DNA from: Pseudoalteromonas sp. MMG007
GTDB taxonomy: Bacteria; Pseudomonadota; Gammaproteobacteria; Enterobacterales; Alteromonadaceae
Length of the DNA: 64,000 nucleotides
Assembly (NCBI RefSeq): GCF_018100985.1
Contig: NZ_JAGJEI010000007.1
Location: forward strand, 62,001-126,000
Reading direction: 5' to 3'
The notes under the pieces are model-generated. The model was not told where the DNA came from and did not search any database. It worked only from the letters and a program-made list of their open reading frames with translations. Positions within the stretch are counted from its first letter, which is position 1, and each line of letters begins with the position of its first letter. This document shows, piece after piece, positions 46,501-54,341 of this stretch. A program made the translations under genes and the position numbers.

Positions 46501-46595
46501 TCAGCAGCTCAGGTGTATTTGAATACTCACGTCGCTCAGCGCCATTTGGTTTTAATGGTGCGTACTACTATGTAGGCGCAGAATACCGCTTTTAA
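43560..46595 (+). CDS. TonB-dependent receptor with N-terminal STN signalling domain (FecA-like), apparent fusion
   Basis: 1011 residues. A long basic leader and hydrophobic stretch end near residue 65 (SLSVQAA), followed by an STN domain (FDIKAQRADKALIEYAKQTEQTVVFS, about 72-145) that contacts FecR. Then residues 156-182 read MMKLSAVSAAVLPALLAANSQ... ending VNAAEE, a typical signal peptide sequence, followed by IEKIAIVGSRVAG (TonB-box-like), a plug (LRGLGPDQTLVLINGKRR, IEVLRDGAAAQYGSDAIAGVINIVLK) and barrel ending YVGAEYRF. It thus looks like an STN module fused in front of a complete receptor. Third gene of the sigma/anti-sigma/receptor set; terminator at 46627. Ligand unknown. Confidence 0.93.
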   Translation: MHIKLMLAKVASINTVSKKNIKKKKAFNRGFLFVSCLYKLRSNQTHLLSGLSVLAPALFSLSVQAATQTTGQMVQFDIKAQRADKALIEYAKQTEQTVVFSFELAKQYNANSVYGFYTQLDALEALLGGTELDAVVDQNGLLSIKLKQINRNDNNMMKLSAVSAAVLPALLAANSQGVNAAEEVAQEKIEKIAIVGSRVAGRSVEDLPVPVDILSAEALENTGQTEVGRMLQSIAPSFNFSSSSISDGTDALRPATLRGLGPDQTLVLINGKRRHQASIIHINTSVGRGTAGTDMNAIPASAIKRIEVLRDGAAAQYGSDAIAGVINIVLKDASEGGKAAINYGEYSEGDGETINIDFNKGFALGDDGYLNTTINYRDRSPTNRAGLHGSCQFYGCTELSDGTLLAGDPRELTVDRDTFRIGDADSQQFGLTVNTGYELGDGELYGFITYSTRDNESAAFFRHNANAGGNPVLQDNDATIPLGFLPKINTTIDDVSYNFGYKTEFDNDASLDLSYTYGENSIDYTTSDTINASYANFLRYDQGLSAADIRTTIPREAYAYGMELSLQTINIDFTKNFDDYSLAMGAEIRTDEYRILEGSEYAYRDYDTLNGVSIYSGLSGGVGSEDASGGTQGFGGSSPASSVDESRDVISFYLDAETYIIEDVILSGALRYDNYKGFGDTVNFKLAGNWAVTDDISLRGALSSGFRAPSMQQLYFNNISTQFVVAEDGSLVAEEVGTFRNDSTLAQSLGIPKLKEEKSQNRSLGIVYNVTDNINVTVDYYSIDIDDRIVISNRLGKGLSSSLDAALLSSGAGAGQFFLNGADTETSGIDFVATWNTEGFGGTLDFTLAANFTETDVVSLFTPSGSGLETVPVEDVFSDQEISIIEEWQPEDRINLSALYQRDDWTVNLSLNRFGEYTVEDGGRQTYDAEILTDVKVNYFVTEDLSVNIGANNLFDVYPDKNEIGNSRSGTIVDANGNTIVSSSGVFEYSRRSAPFGFNGAYYYVGAEYRF

Positions 46596-46626
46596 TTAAT
46601 AACACTCCCTTTCGTTATTTAACTCT

Positions 46627-46649
46627 AAGGGCCGTAAGGCCCTTTTTTT
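46627..46649 (+). terminator. Terminator of the FecA-like receptor operon
   Basis: 7-bp GC-rich stem AAGGGCC / GGCCCTT with GTAA loop and seven T. Confidence 0.92.
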
Positions 46650-46844
46650 GGTTTACCATCAATGTATAGCTACTTTTTTTGTATACTAAGCTAATAGTGT
46701 AATCTTAATACTCTTTAATATTATCCATTACTCTCATTAATGTATTATGTTTACTGTTTTCGTGAGCCTTAATAAGTACAGCACTTACTTTGTATTTAGC
46801 CGAAAACATCGCAAGATTATTGGTTACTTGTTCTAAGTTTATTA

Positions 46845-46990
46845 GGGCGTGTTGAACTTTGCGGATTGAAATTTGTTCAATCTAGGGGAAGTTTAATCAA
46901 GACGCGAGATTAGAGTGTAATGGGCTAATAGTTGCTTCTACATGATCACAATAAGTAGAAACTGAGCAAGGGTTCGTGTTCTGCTCACGC
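46845..46990 (+). repeat. Structured element, diverged copy 2
   Basis: It starts GGGCGTGTTGAACTTTG after TTA; bases 46846-46884 match the inverted end of the 11.5-kb element at 34 of 39 positions and contain the hairpin GATTGAA-ATTTG-TTCAATC. The similarity fades further in. A partial inverse of the start (GTTC...CTCACGCC) ends at about 46990, so I set the end there; that boundary is uncertain. Confidence 0.45.
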
Positions 46991-47002
46991 CATTACTTGC
47001 CA

Positions 47003-47030
47003 ATAAAAAACCCAGCTAAAAAGCTGGGTT
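47003..47030 (-). terminator. Terminator of the DUF2383 gene
   Basis: Perfect 9-bp stem AACCCAGCT / AGCTGGGTT with an AAAA loop; minus strand reads into TTTTTT. Confidence 0.88.
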
Positions 47031-47049
47031 GTAGTTTATGCTATTGCTT

Positions 47050-47493
47050 TTAGTGTTTTTGCATGCGGCTCATTTCAGCATGACAGCTTTGCATCGTTAA
47101 TAAGGTTTTAGCAAGAGCTGCTTCACAGTCAGCAGGTTGCGGCTTATCCATTGCAGTTTTAATTTCGTCAAGCGTCTTATCCTCAACTTCTTCAAGCTCT
47201 TTTACGTATGTACTATCGTTATGCGAGCTAAAAGTTGTTAGCAGTGATGTATAAGCACGTCTTGCTTCAACGGCAAAAGACGAGCCGTCTTCTCGTTCAC
47301 CTTTTTCGTTAATTGCATAAGGTTGTAAGCGTTCTACACTCACTTTTCGGGCATCTATCATACGTTGAAAAAGTGCACCAATAGCAGGGTCTTCTACCTT
47401 CTCTTGTGCTTTTTGATAAAAATCGATGCCGCTGTTCATAACTTGGATGATGTCAGTAATATGATTTACTTCTGTTCCTTGATGGGTGTTCAT
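47050..47493 (-). CDS. PA2169/DUF2383 family four-helix-bundle protein
   Basis: 147 residues, all helical, with ferritin-like spacing of acidic and His residues (EVNHITDIIQVMNSGIDFYQKA, LEEVEDKTLDEIKTAM, SCHAEMSRM). Resembles the DUF2383 (PA2169) family, a ferritin-like group often induced by stress; function is not established. GAGG precedes the ATG. Single gene with its own terminator. Confidence 0.8.
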   Translation of the reverse strand: MNTHQGTEVNHITDIIQVMNSGIDFYQKAQEKVEDPAIGALFQRMIDARKVSVERLQPYAINEKGEREDGSSFAVEARRAYTSLLTTFSSHNDSTYVKELEEVEDKTLDEIKTAMDKPQPADCEAALAKTLLTMQSCHAEMSRMQKH

Positions 47494-47609
47494 AATGACC
47501 TCTTTTATTAAATGAATGTATCGTTCAATTTAATAAAAGCAAAGCACGTTCCAATGTTTTTTATTTTATTTAACTGCTTGATATGCAATGGTTTAAATGG
47601 GTTTTATGG

Positions 47610-47646
47610 ATTGCTAGGCTTAGGTGAGTAGATCAAACCTAGCAAT
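47610..47646 (-). other. Hairpin downstream of the LysR gene
   Basis: 9-bp stem ATTGCTAGG / CCTAGCAAT with a 19-nt loop. The T run lies on the plus side, so it is only a weak terminator candidate for the minus-strand LysR gene. Confidence 0.3.
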
Positions 47647-47671
47647 TTTTACATTATGTCGTGTAATAAGG

Positions 47672-48610
47672 TTATTTAAGCTCTTCAGCTACTTCGGCTA
47701 CTTTTTGACGAAGCCAAATATGGCTAGCATCACGATGTAAAAGCGGGCTCCAAATCATATCCAGCTCAAACGGCGGGATAGGAAACGGTGGCTCTAATAT
47801 TTTAAGGCCCGGATCATCTAAATAAATATTAGCGGCTTTTGAGGGTAAGGTTGCAATTAAGTTTTTCTCTTTCGCTAGGTGAATAGCTACATGGTAATTA
47901 CGCGTAAAGGTGGCAATGTTGCGATGTTTTCCAAAGTGAGCGAGCGCTTCGTCAACCCAACCTAGTTTTTGAACATCTTTAGGGTCCATACCCACACCTA
48001 CACCAAAACCTGTTTTACTTACCCATATATGGCGAGCTTTTAAATAGCTGTCGAGACTGAAATTTTCAATAATTGGGTTATCTGCTTTTACCAAGCAACA
48101 AAAGCTGTCTTTCCATATACGTTTATGGTGAAAAGATTGCGGTAAATTTTCAAAGCGATTAATAGCCATATCTACTTTACCATTTTCAACATCATGAAAC
48201 GTTACATCACTGGGTGTAAGTATATCTAAGGTTGTATCGGGGGCTTCTTCATGTAATTTACTTAAAAGCTTTGGCGCTAGTGTACTGGCTGCGTAGTCGC
48301 TCGCCATTATTCTAAACACACGTTTACTTTGGCTTGCTTCAAACTCGCGATTAGGCGCAAGGGTTTCTTCAAGGGTCATTAGTATGCCACGAATAACCGG
48401 TTGAAGTTCAATAGCGCGCTCAGTAGGTACCATACCATCGCTAGTACGTACTAAAATGGGGTCGTTAAATAAGTTACGTAGACGTTTAAGCCCATTACTC
48501 ATTGCAGGTTGCGTTATGCTTAGCTGATTGGCAGCACGCGTTACGTTGCATTCTCGTAGTAATGTGTCGAGGTAAACCAGTAAATTTAAATCTATTTTAC
48601 TTATATTCAT
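47672..48610 (-). CDS. LysR-family transcription regulator
   Basis: 312 residues; helix-turn-helix in LLVYLDTLLRECNVTRAANQLSITQPAMSNGLKRLR, then NDPILVRTSDGMVPTERA, a sequence typical of the NodD/LeuO-like group. The rest is the ligand-binding domain. It lies 19 nt downstream of aceK in the same direction, so the pair may be co-transcribed; the target genes are not known. Confidence 0.92.
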   Translation of the reverse strand: MNISKIDLNLLVYLDTLLRECNVTRAANQLSITQPAMSNGLKRLRNLFNDPILVRTSDGMVPTERAIELQPVIRGILMTLEETLAPNREFEASQSKRVFRIMASDYAASTLAPKLLSKLHEEAPDTTLDILTPSDVTFHDVENGKVDMAINRFENLPQSFHHKRIWKDSFCCLVKADNPIIENFSLDSYLKARHIWVSKTGFGVGVGMDPKDVQKLGWVDEALAHFGKHRNIATFTRNYHVAIHLAKEKNLIATLPSKAANIYLDDPGLKILEPPFPIPPFELDMIWSPLLHRDASHIWLRQKVAEVAEELK

Positions 48611-48629
48611 TGTGTGTGTCCTTTAGCGC

Positions 48630-50348
48630 TTACCAGTGGTGAATAAAGCGCTGTGCTGTCGGGTAGGGATAAATATGACTTACCTGCCCATTTTTTATAT
48701 TTTGTTGTGCTTGCTTCCAATAACTAACATCTATTAGTTCTGGGTGAGTGCTGAGTAAAAACTTTTTATACATAGGGTTTGGCATTACAAAGGTACAAAG
48801 TTGCTCAGGAAATACATCTTGTGGAGCAACAGAATAACTTTGATCATCGGTTAAGTAATCGTCGTAGCTTTTGGCCTTTGGTAGGGCTCTAAAGTTCATA
48901 TCTGTTAAGTACTGAACTTCATCGTAATCATAAAATATAATGCGTTTATGCTTACTAACGCCAAAGTTTTTTAAAAGCATATCACCGGGAAAAATATTAA
49001 CGGCAATCATTTCTTTTAACGCTTGGCCGTATTCTTCTATTGCGTCAGCCGCACTTTCTTCGCTGGCACTTTCTAAAAACAAATTAAGCGGTGTCATGCG
49101 TCTTTCTATATAAAGATGCTTGATGATCAACCAATCGCCTTCGATGATCATAGATGAGCCTATTGTTTTGTGTAACTGCTCAAGTAAATTACTATCAAAA
49201 CGCGCTAAAGGAAATACGACGTTAGAGTACTCTATTGTGTCGGCCATTCTGCCTACGCGATCATGACTTTTTACGAGTTGATAACGCTTTAGAACAGTAT
49301 CACGGCCAAAAGGTTTGCTCTCGCTAAATTTATCTTTTATTACTTTAAACACATAACCAAAGGAGGGGAGAGTAAACACCATCATCACCATGCCAGGTGT
49401 GCCGGGGGCAATAGTAAACTCGTCATTTGAGTGTGACAAGTGGCTTAAAAACTCACGATAAAACTCTGTTTTGCCTTGTTTGTGAAAGCCTATTGCGTTG
49501 TAGAGTTCGGCCAATGTTTTATTAGGCATTAACTGATTTAAAAAGCGCACCAACGCAGAAGGCGCATGTGTTTCTACCATAAAATAAGCACGAGCAAAGC
49601 CAAAAACAACTCGCATTTGAGATGATTTAGTTAAGAGCGCATCTAAATAAAGACCGTTATCTCCATCATGTAATACGGCAATAATAAAAGGCTGAACACC
49701 ACTTTGTGACACCACACGGCCAACTATATAAGCTGCTTTATTACGATAAAAAGGCGTGTGTAATATATCAAAACGCATTTGCCAAGGTTGATGGTGAGTA
49801 TCAGGTGCTTGTTTATAAAATGCTTTTACGAGCAGGCGAATATCACGCTCTAAATTGACAAAGGGAGCTTTAAAATCAAAGTGATTAATAATGTGTTTTA
49901 TTGTCGGTTTTAAACCCTCAACAACTGGGAAGTAAGTTCTGTACTCGGCTTCAACAGGCACTGATGGCGCATCTTTCAATGAGGCCTCAACAAAGATAAA
50001 ATCATTATGAAAATAGCGTCTATGGTACAGTCTGCAAAATACAGAGTTATAAAATGTTTCGGCTAATTCAGCTTGAGGATGAAAGCATAAATATTGCTGG
50101 TATGCTTTTTTTACATTTAGCCAAAGTGTTTCATCGAGTTGTTCGGTTGGATTTTGTTGTTTTAATATGTGTGTAGTTTCGTTAACACGATCATCATAAT
50201 AACTTATGCGTAAACGGCTAATATCATTAATTGCTTGCCAATCTTGTTGAGCAAAAGCCATCGGTGCTTTAGCTGTTATTTTTTGAAATAGCTGATAGTG
50301 CTTTTTAAAGCCTGTTAAAATTAGCTCTGCAATCTGGCATGGTTGCAT
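48630..50348 (-). CDS. aceK: Isocitrate dehydrogenase kinase/phosphatase (AceK)
   Basis: 572 residues (E. coli 578). It switches isocitrate dehydrogenase off by phosphorylation to send carbon into the glyoxylate bypass, and back on again. Visible: family start IAELILTGFKKHYQLFQ, ATP-site region YVFKVIKDKFSESKPFGRD, and MLLKNFGVSKHKRIIFYDYDE with the catalytic Asp residues. GGAG lies before the ATG. Unlike E. coli it is not next to aceB/aceA, which are absent from the window. Confidence 0.96.
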   Translation of the reverse strand: MQPCQIAELILTGFKKHYQLFQKITAKAPMAFAQQDWQAINDISRLRISYYDDRVNETTHILKQQNPTEQLDETLWLNVKKAYQQYLCFHPQAELAETFYNSVFCRLYHRRYFHNDFIFVEASLKDAPSVPVEAEYRTYFPVVEGLKPTIKHIINHFDFKAPFVNLERDIRLLVKAFYKQAPDTHHQPWQMRFDILHTPFYRNKAAYIVGRVVSQSGVQPFIIAVLHDGDNGLYLDALLTKSSQMRVVFGFARAYFMVETHAPSALVRFLNQLMPNKTLAELYNAIGFHKQGKTEFYREFLSHLSHSNDEFTIAPGTPGMVMMVFTLPSFGYVFKVIKDKFSESKPFGRDTVLKRYQLVKSHDRVGRMADTIEYSNVVFPLARFDSNLLEQLHKTIGSSMIIEGDWLIIKHLYIERRMTPLNLFLESASEESAADAIEEYGQALKEMIAVNIFPGDMLLKNFGVSKHKRIIFYDYDEVQYLTDMNFRALPKAKSYDDYLTDDQSYSVAPQDVFPEQLCTFVMPNPMYKKFLLSTHPELIDVSYWKQAQQNIKNGQVSHIYPYPTAQRFIHHW

Positions 50349-50544
50349 ATCAACTCCTTAATACATCGTAGAGCTTATACTCTATTGTGTAAAGGGTATG
50401 TTATTTTAAGTTTAAAACCAAGATAAATTCTAAGTAACCTGGGTGCTGCTAAATGACCTTCCTGCAATTTACTCTTTTTATTTTCAATTCAATATTAAGA
50501 ATAGCTGCAGATGTAGTGAAATAACCAAAACAGTTTAGGCATAT

Positions 50545-51012
50545 TTATTGGTATCGAGCTATTTTCTTTTCGAGTTTTTTAATATGTTTTGTGATCGCTG
50601 CAACGTCTTTTTTGTAATTTTGATTAATTACTTTCAGTTTTTTGGTTATATCTTTAGTAATCCGTTTTTTATCATCTTCAGCTAATATATGATTTAGCCG
50701 CTCTTGCTGTTTGTATTCAGCACGCTGCTTTTCTCTATCGAGTATTGCCAGTTTATGGTTATTACTTCTAAGTTCTGACTCTAAGCCAGATAGCAGCCTT
50801 TCGCGTTCAAGATCATTTAACTGCTTAGTATAATCAATCTTAGGGCCTGAATATTGGTTACCAGTAGTGCTTACTTTATAGGTAGTGGCTTTATCATCAC
50901 AGGGGAATTGAGAAAACGTAGTTCCATGTTCGGTCACGCATTTATAATAGGTTGTATTGCCTAGGGTGCAAAAGCTAGTAAATAGTAAAGAGCAGTATAT
51001 CAATCGAAGCAT
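50545..51012 (-). CDS. DUF4124 domain protein, exported, coiled coil
   Basis: 155 residues. Signal peptide (MLRLIYCSLLFTSFCTLGNT) then the DUF4124 motif TTYYKCVTEHGTTFSQFPCDD, followed by a charged helical region (~70-155) that should form a coiled coil. Periplasmic; function unknown. The 196-nt gap to aceK holds nothing recognised. Confidence 0.82.
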   Translation of the reverse strand: MLRLIYCSLLFTSFCTLGNTTYYKCVTEHGTTFSQFPCDDKATTYKVSTTGNQYSGPKIDYTKQLNDLERERLLSGLESELRSNNHKLAILDREKQRAEYKQQERLNHILAEDDKKRITKDITKKLKVINQNYKKDVAAITKHIKKLEKKIARYQ

Positions 51013-51063
51013 TGAGTCTATCCCTGTGAGTTTTACACGTTAATTAAACAATATAAAACTATA

Positions 51064-51092
51064 ACCTAGCTTACTGTTATAGCAAGCTAGGT
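51064..51092 (-). terminator. Likely terminator of yejL-yejM
   Basis: Perfect 9-bp stem ACCTAGCTT / AAGCTAGGT with an 11-nt loop, 18 nt after the yejM-like stop; the minus strand then reads TATAGTTTTATATTG, only moderately T-rich. Confidence 0.55.
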
Positions 51093-51110
51093 AAGAGCGA
51101 TCGCTTTAAG

Positions 51111-52607
51111 TTATTGAGTAAACGCTTTGAGCTTTTTAATGCTTTGCACTAAAAATGGGATGTCTAAACCTTGCTCAATAGAAAAGCCTTCTGCGGCTGA
51201 TATATTTTTAAAATTACCGTCAGAATCTATTAAAGTAATTCTGTCTTTTTTATACGCAATTACGACGCCTTGTGAGTAATTAACGCCCATATCGTCTTTT
51301 TTCTTGTATAGGTTTACACCAAGCATTGTTTGTTTAGCGATTGCTTTACAATTTAAGTATTGGCCAACACTTGTTGCAATTAAATCACTGGGTTGAATAA
51401 GCCCGTCAACCTTAGAAATACGCTTATCTGAGCTGTATAAAGTTGACGTGATAACTACTTCTGCTTTATCACGAGCTAGGCTAAAGGCAAAAACATGTGT
51501 GTTATCATCTTTTATAGCAACCTTATCGTTACTTTTAATAATACGTATCGCACTTGAGCTATGAGCTTGGTCATTAACAAAGCCTAATTCTTTAACACCA
51601 TCTACCTGAATGCTTCGGCGTTGGCTTTGCCACGCAGGTAATGTTTGCTCATTCAATATTGCTGCTTTATAAAAGGCGGGTAAGCCATACACTAAGCTAA
51701 ATAAAGTGTCGTCGTGATTGGTTGGTTGTAAAAATTGTTCTGTTTTGTGCAAATTTTTGTTGTTAGCAACAAATGCAGCTAATCCTTCATTGTTATCAAA
51801 TACAAAAATATCAACATTGGCCTGCGTGTAATCTGCGCACTTTTCGAGTGGGGCAGGTAATTGATAACTAATGTTTTGGTTATTTATTTTAACATTATGT
51901 GCTTGTTTATAGCTTTCTATATCGAGTAAGTCATTCTTAGCGAGTAAGCTTTTAGCCGTTGTTGGGTATGAAAGCGGTAACACATTATCTTGCTTTGTTA
52001 CGTCAAACTTTAAGTTTGCATCAGCCCAAATATGAATACTGTGGCTAAGTGCAAAACACACAATTAAAGACGATATGGCATAACGCGCAAATTTGTATTG
52101 TTTTAAACGTGCAAGGTGATGCCATGTATAGTTACTTACTACAAGTTGAAAACCTAAAATAAGGAGTACAATACCACCGGCTAAAATAGTAGTTAATGCC
52201 GGTGAGCTAGTTAAACGGTGCCATAACAAAGAAATAATTTCTGGCAAAGCTGAGCCACTTAAGTGGTAACCTAAATTAACATAAACATAGGCATCTAAAG
52301 TAAGTAACGATGCGCCAACAGTTGCTATAACTGCTGCCATGCCGCGTATATGTTTAGGGTATGGGAATATTAAACTAAGCGGAAATACCGTCAGCACAAA
52401 CGCTAAAAAGGCAATAAAGCTAGTATGGCTTAACCATGTTACTAGCATATAAGTAATACCTATAAAGCTTGATGGTGGCGAGTCTGCAAATAAATAGCTT
52501 AAGCTAATTAATAGCGCTAAGCCAATGTTGGCAAAGGTAAACCAATGCCCCCAACTTAATAACTGACTAGCCTTTGATGAAAATTGATTGTGCTGCGATA
52601 AATTCAT
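51111..52607 (-). CDS. yejM: YejM/PbgA-like inner-membrane protein with reduced sulfatase-like domain
   Basis: 498 residues, against 586 in E. coli YejM. N-terminal DUF3413 region with about five transmembrane helices (residues ~15-205, including SFIGITYMLVTWLSHTSF and FPYPKHIRGMAAVI) is well preserved. The periplasmic part starts ANVDIFVFDNNEG where sulfatase relatives have NVLLITVDGLR, and DDTLFSLVYGLPAFY parallels the GLFGLFYG segment. The metal-binding Asp/Ser-Thr residues are not apparent and the domain is about 90 residues short. YejM controls LPS synthesis through LapB in E. coli. Directly downstream of yejL, as in E. coli. Confidence 0.85.
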   Translation of the reverse strand: MNLSQHNQFSSKASQLLSWGHWFTFANIGLALLISLSYLFADSPPSSFIGITYMLVTWLSHTSFIAFLAFVLTVFPLSLIFPYPKHIRGMAAVIATVGASLLTLDAYVYVNLGYHLSGSALPEIISLLWHRLTSSPALTTILAGGIVLLILGFQLVVSNYTWHHLARLKQYKFARYAISSLIVCFALSHSIHIWADANLKFDVTKQDNVLPLSYPTTAKSLLAKNDLLDIESYKQAHNVKINNQNISYQLPAPLEKCADYTQANVDIFVFDNNEGLAAFVANNKNLHKTEQFLQPTNHDDTLFSLVYGLPAFYKAAILNEQTLPAWQSQRRSIQVDGVKELGFVNDQAHSSSAIRIIKSNDKVAIKDDNTHVFAFSLARDKAEVVITSTLYSSDKRISKVDGLIQPSDLIATSVGQYLNCKAIAKQTMLGVNLYKKKDDMGVNYSQGVVIAYKKDRITLIDSDGNFKNISAAEGFSIEQGLDIPFLVQSIKKLKAFTQ

Positions 52608-52612
52608 AGACT

Positions 52613-52825
52613 TTATTTAACCGACTGCGCGAGTGCTTTTGCAAAGTTCTCGGTTACGGCTTGTCTTTTCCCTGTTGGTACATGCTCTTTTAGGATATGC
52701 GTGATAGAATTTCCTAAACACATAAGACTTAAATCAACCGGCGCATTGTGTTTAGTTAGCACATCAATAAGCTGATCGACGATTTGTTCTACTTCTTCAT
52801 TAGAGTATTTTGATAAGATTGGCAT
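52613..52825 (-). CDS. yejL: YejL (DUF1414) protein
   Basis: 70 residues from ATG at 52825 (MPILSKYSNEEVEQIVDQLI), chosen because E. coli YejL starts at the same point (MPQISRYSDEQVEQLL); the longer frame would overlap yejK. DLSLMCLGNSITHIL and KRQAVTENFAKAL are conserved. Function unknown. It lies 5 nt before yejM and divergent from yejK. Confidence 0.92.
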   Translation of the reverse strand: MPILSKYSNEEVEQIVDQLIDVLTKHNAPVDLSLMCLGNSITHILKEHVPTGKRQAVTENFAKALAQSVK

Positions 52826-52887
52826 CAGTTGGTTCAATAAAAGAGTTATATTCCCGTATTTTAACACCAGAGGCGTGAAAAACAAAG

Positions 52888-53904
52888 ATGACAACAGACG
52901 TTAAAAAACTAGTCGTTCATTATGTAGACAAAAAAGACGACGATACGCAAATTCACCTTCGAAATGATGAGATGGTTATTAACGATAAAGTAGCCGTTTT
53001 TATCGAACAATTACATCATGCATACAATGGTAAGCCAGGTAAAGGTTACTGTGCTTTTAGTGGTGATAAAAACAGTGTTGTAGCATCTGCAATGCAAAGC
53101 TACCGTAATGACGAACTAGGTTTTTGGCATATGACCGAGCAAGCGTCTAATGTTTTAAAAGAAGAGCTGGATAAATATGCATTTAGTGAAACAGGTTATT
53201 TAGTTTTTTGTCATTACCAGTATGTAGCTACTGATTACATGCTTATTGCAATGATCAATATCAAAGAGCATTACTCAATGACTTCTGAGCTTGATTTAGC
53301 CGCATCTCGTCATTTAGATATTTCGCGTATGCAATTAGCTGCGCGAATTGATTTAACAGCCTGGGATACACAAGCAGAAGATAATCGCTATATTTCGTTT
53401 ATTAAAGGCCGTGCAGGGCGCAAAGTTGCTGACTTTTTCTTAGACTTTTTAGGTTGTGAAGAAGGCATTGATCCCAAGCAGCAAAGCCAAGTTATGTTAA
53501 GCGCAGTAGAGGATTACTTATCTGAGCAACAATTTGATAAATCAGAAAAAGATGATTTACGTAAACAAGTTTTTGATTACTGTAACGACTGTGTAACTAC
53601 CGGTGAAGATGCAAACGTAAGCGAGCTTTCGGCTACCCTTACTAAAGGTGATGACAGCCCATTTGATAGTTTTTGCAAAGAGCAAAGTTATGATTTAGAA
53701 GAGTCATTTCCTGTCGATAAAAAAACAGTAACCAGCATGGTCAAGTTTTCAGGCTTAGGCGGTGGGGTAAGCGTAAGTTTTGAGCGAAAACATTTAGGTG
53801 AACGTGTAACTTATAACGAGGCAACAGATACACTTGTAATAAAAGGTATTCCGCCAAATTTAAAAGATCAGCTTCAGCGCTTTATGGAAAATGAAAGCGA
53901 GTAA
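52888..53904 (+). CDS. yejK: Nucleoid-associated protein YejK (NdpA)
   Basis: 338 residues (E. coli 335). Start CDS matches the family (VVHYVDKKDDDTQIHLRNDEM...INDKVAVFIEQLH), with YQYVATDYMLIAMINIKEHYS and FIKGRAGRKVADFFLDFLGC characteristic. It binds nucleoid DNA in E. coli. Only 62 nt separate it from yejL, so the two units share a divergent promoter region. Terminator follows at 53933. Confidence 0.96.
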   Translation: MTTDVKKLVVHYVDKKDDDTQIHLRNDEMVINDKVAVFIEQLHHAYNGKPGKGYCAFSGDKNSVVASAMQSYRNDELGFWHMTEQASNVLKEELDKYAFSETGYLVFCHYQYVATDYMLIAMINIKEHYSMTSELDLAASRHLDISRMQLAARIDLTAWDTQAEDNRYISFIKGRAGRKVADFFLDFLGCEEGIDPKQQSQVMLSAVEDYLSEQQFDKSEKDDLRKQVFDYCNDCVTTGEDANVSELSATLTKGDDSPFDSFCKEQSYDLEESFPVDKKTVTSMVKFSGLGGGVSVSFERKHLGERVTYNEATDTLVIKGIPPNLKDQLQRFMENESE

Positions 53905-53932
53905 ACTCATTTGTCCTAGTTAAAGCCGATTT

Positions 53933-53963
53933 AAGAGCGTGATATTTATATCACGCTTTTTTA
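53933..53963 (+). terminator. Terminator of yejK
   Basis: 9-bp stem AGCGTGATA / TATCACGCT with TTTA loop and a TTTTTT run. Confidence 0.9.
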
Positions 53964-54291
53964 TTGGCTGTAATTTAGCTTTATTCTGGTTTTAAAAGCG
54001 TAGCGTCTATTAATCTTTTTGTGAAAATTACTATTTTCGGGCTTTGCCCGTTACGCTAACAAGTTGTGCGTCTTCAAGTATTATTACGGTGTTAAAGTTT
54101 GGCTGTACGCGTGAAGTAGCGCTGTTGTTTATTTAATTTTTACTAATAAAACCATTTAAAAATCTATTGGACTAAGATGAAGTGAAAGAGGAATAAACAA
54201 GAAAACACACGCTACGGTTTATTGGCTACGCTTTTTCAAATTGGCTAGCTTTATTACTACTCATATATAAGCCAGTAGGTATTAAAACAAA
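53964..54291. other. Intergenic region between yejK and rne
   Basis: About 330 nt without a gene. It contains a small palindrome CGGGC-TTT-GCCCG near 54038-54050 and the imperfect direct repeat ATTGGCTACGCTTT / ATTGGCTAGCTTT around 54220-54255. No promoter or RNA gene is recognised. Confidence 0.45.
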
Positions 54292-54323
54292 AAAGCCCCG
54301 CTATTTGTTAATAGCGGGGCTTT
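54292..54323 (-). terminator. Terminator of rne
   Basis: Perfect 14-bp stem AAAGCCCCGCTATT / AATAGCGGGGCTTT with TGTT loop; the minus strand continues into TTTTTTGTTTT. It ends 18 nt after the rne stop. Confidence 0.93.
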
Positions 54324-54341
54324 ATTGATGAGTGTTAATTA

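Larger units (their letters stand above)
46650..47049. other. Intergenic region with a diverged repeat copy
   Basis: 400 nt without a gene. It carries the second copy of the structured element (46845 onward) and the terminator of the DUF2383 gene at 47003. Confidence 0.5.

Noticed and set aside
52826..52894. N-terminal extension of yejL
   Set aside because: It would overlap the yejK start, and E. coli YejL begins at the position equivalent to 52825.
54045..54065. Integron attC-like GCTAACAAG core
   Set aside because: No inverse core, no paired attC arms and no gene cassette around it.
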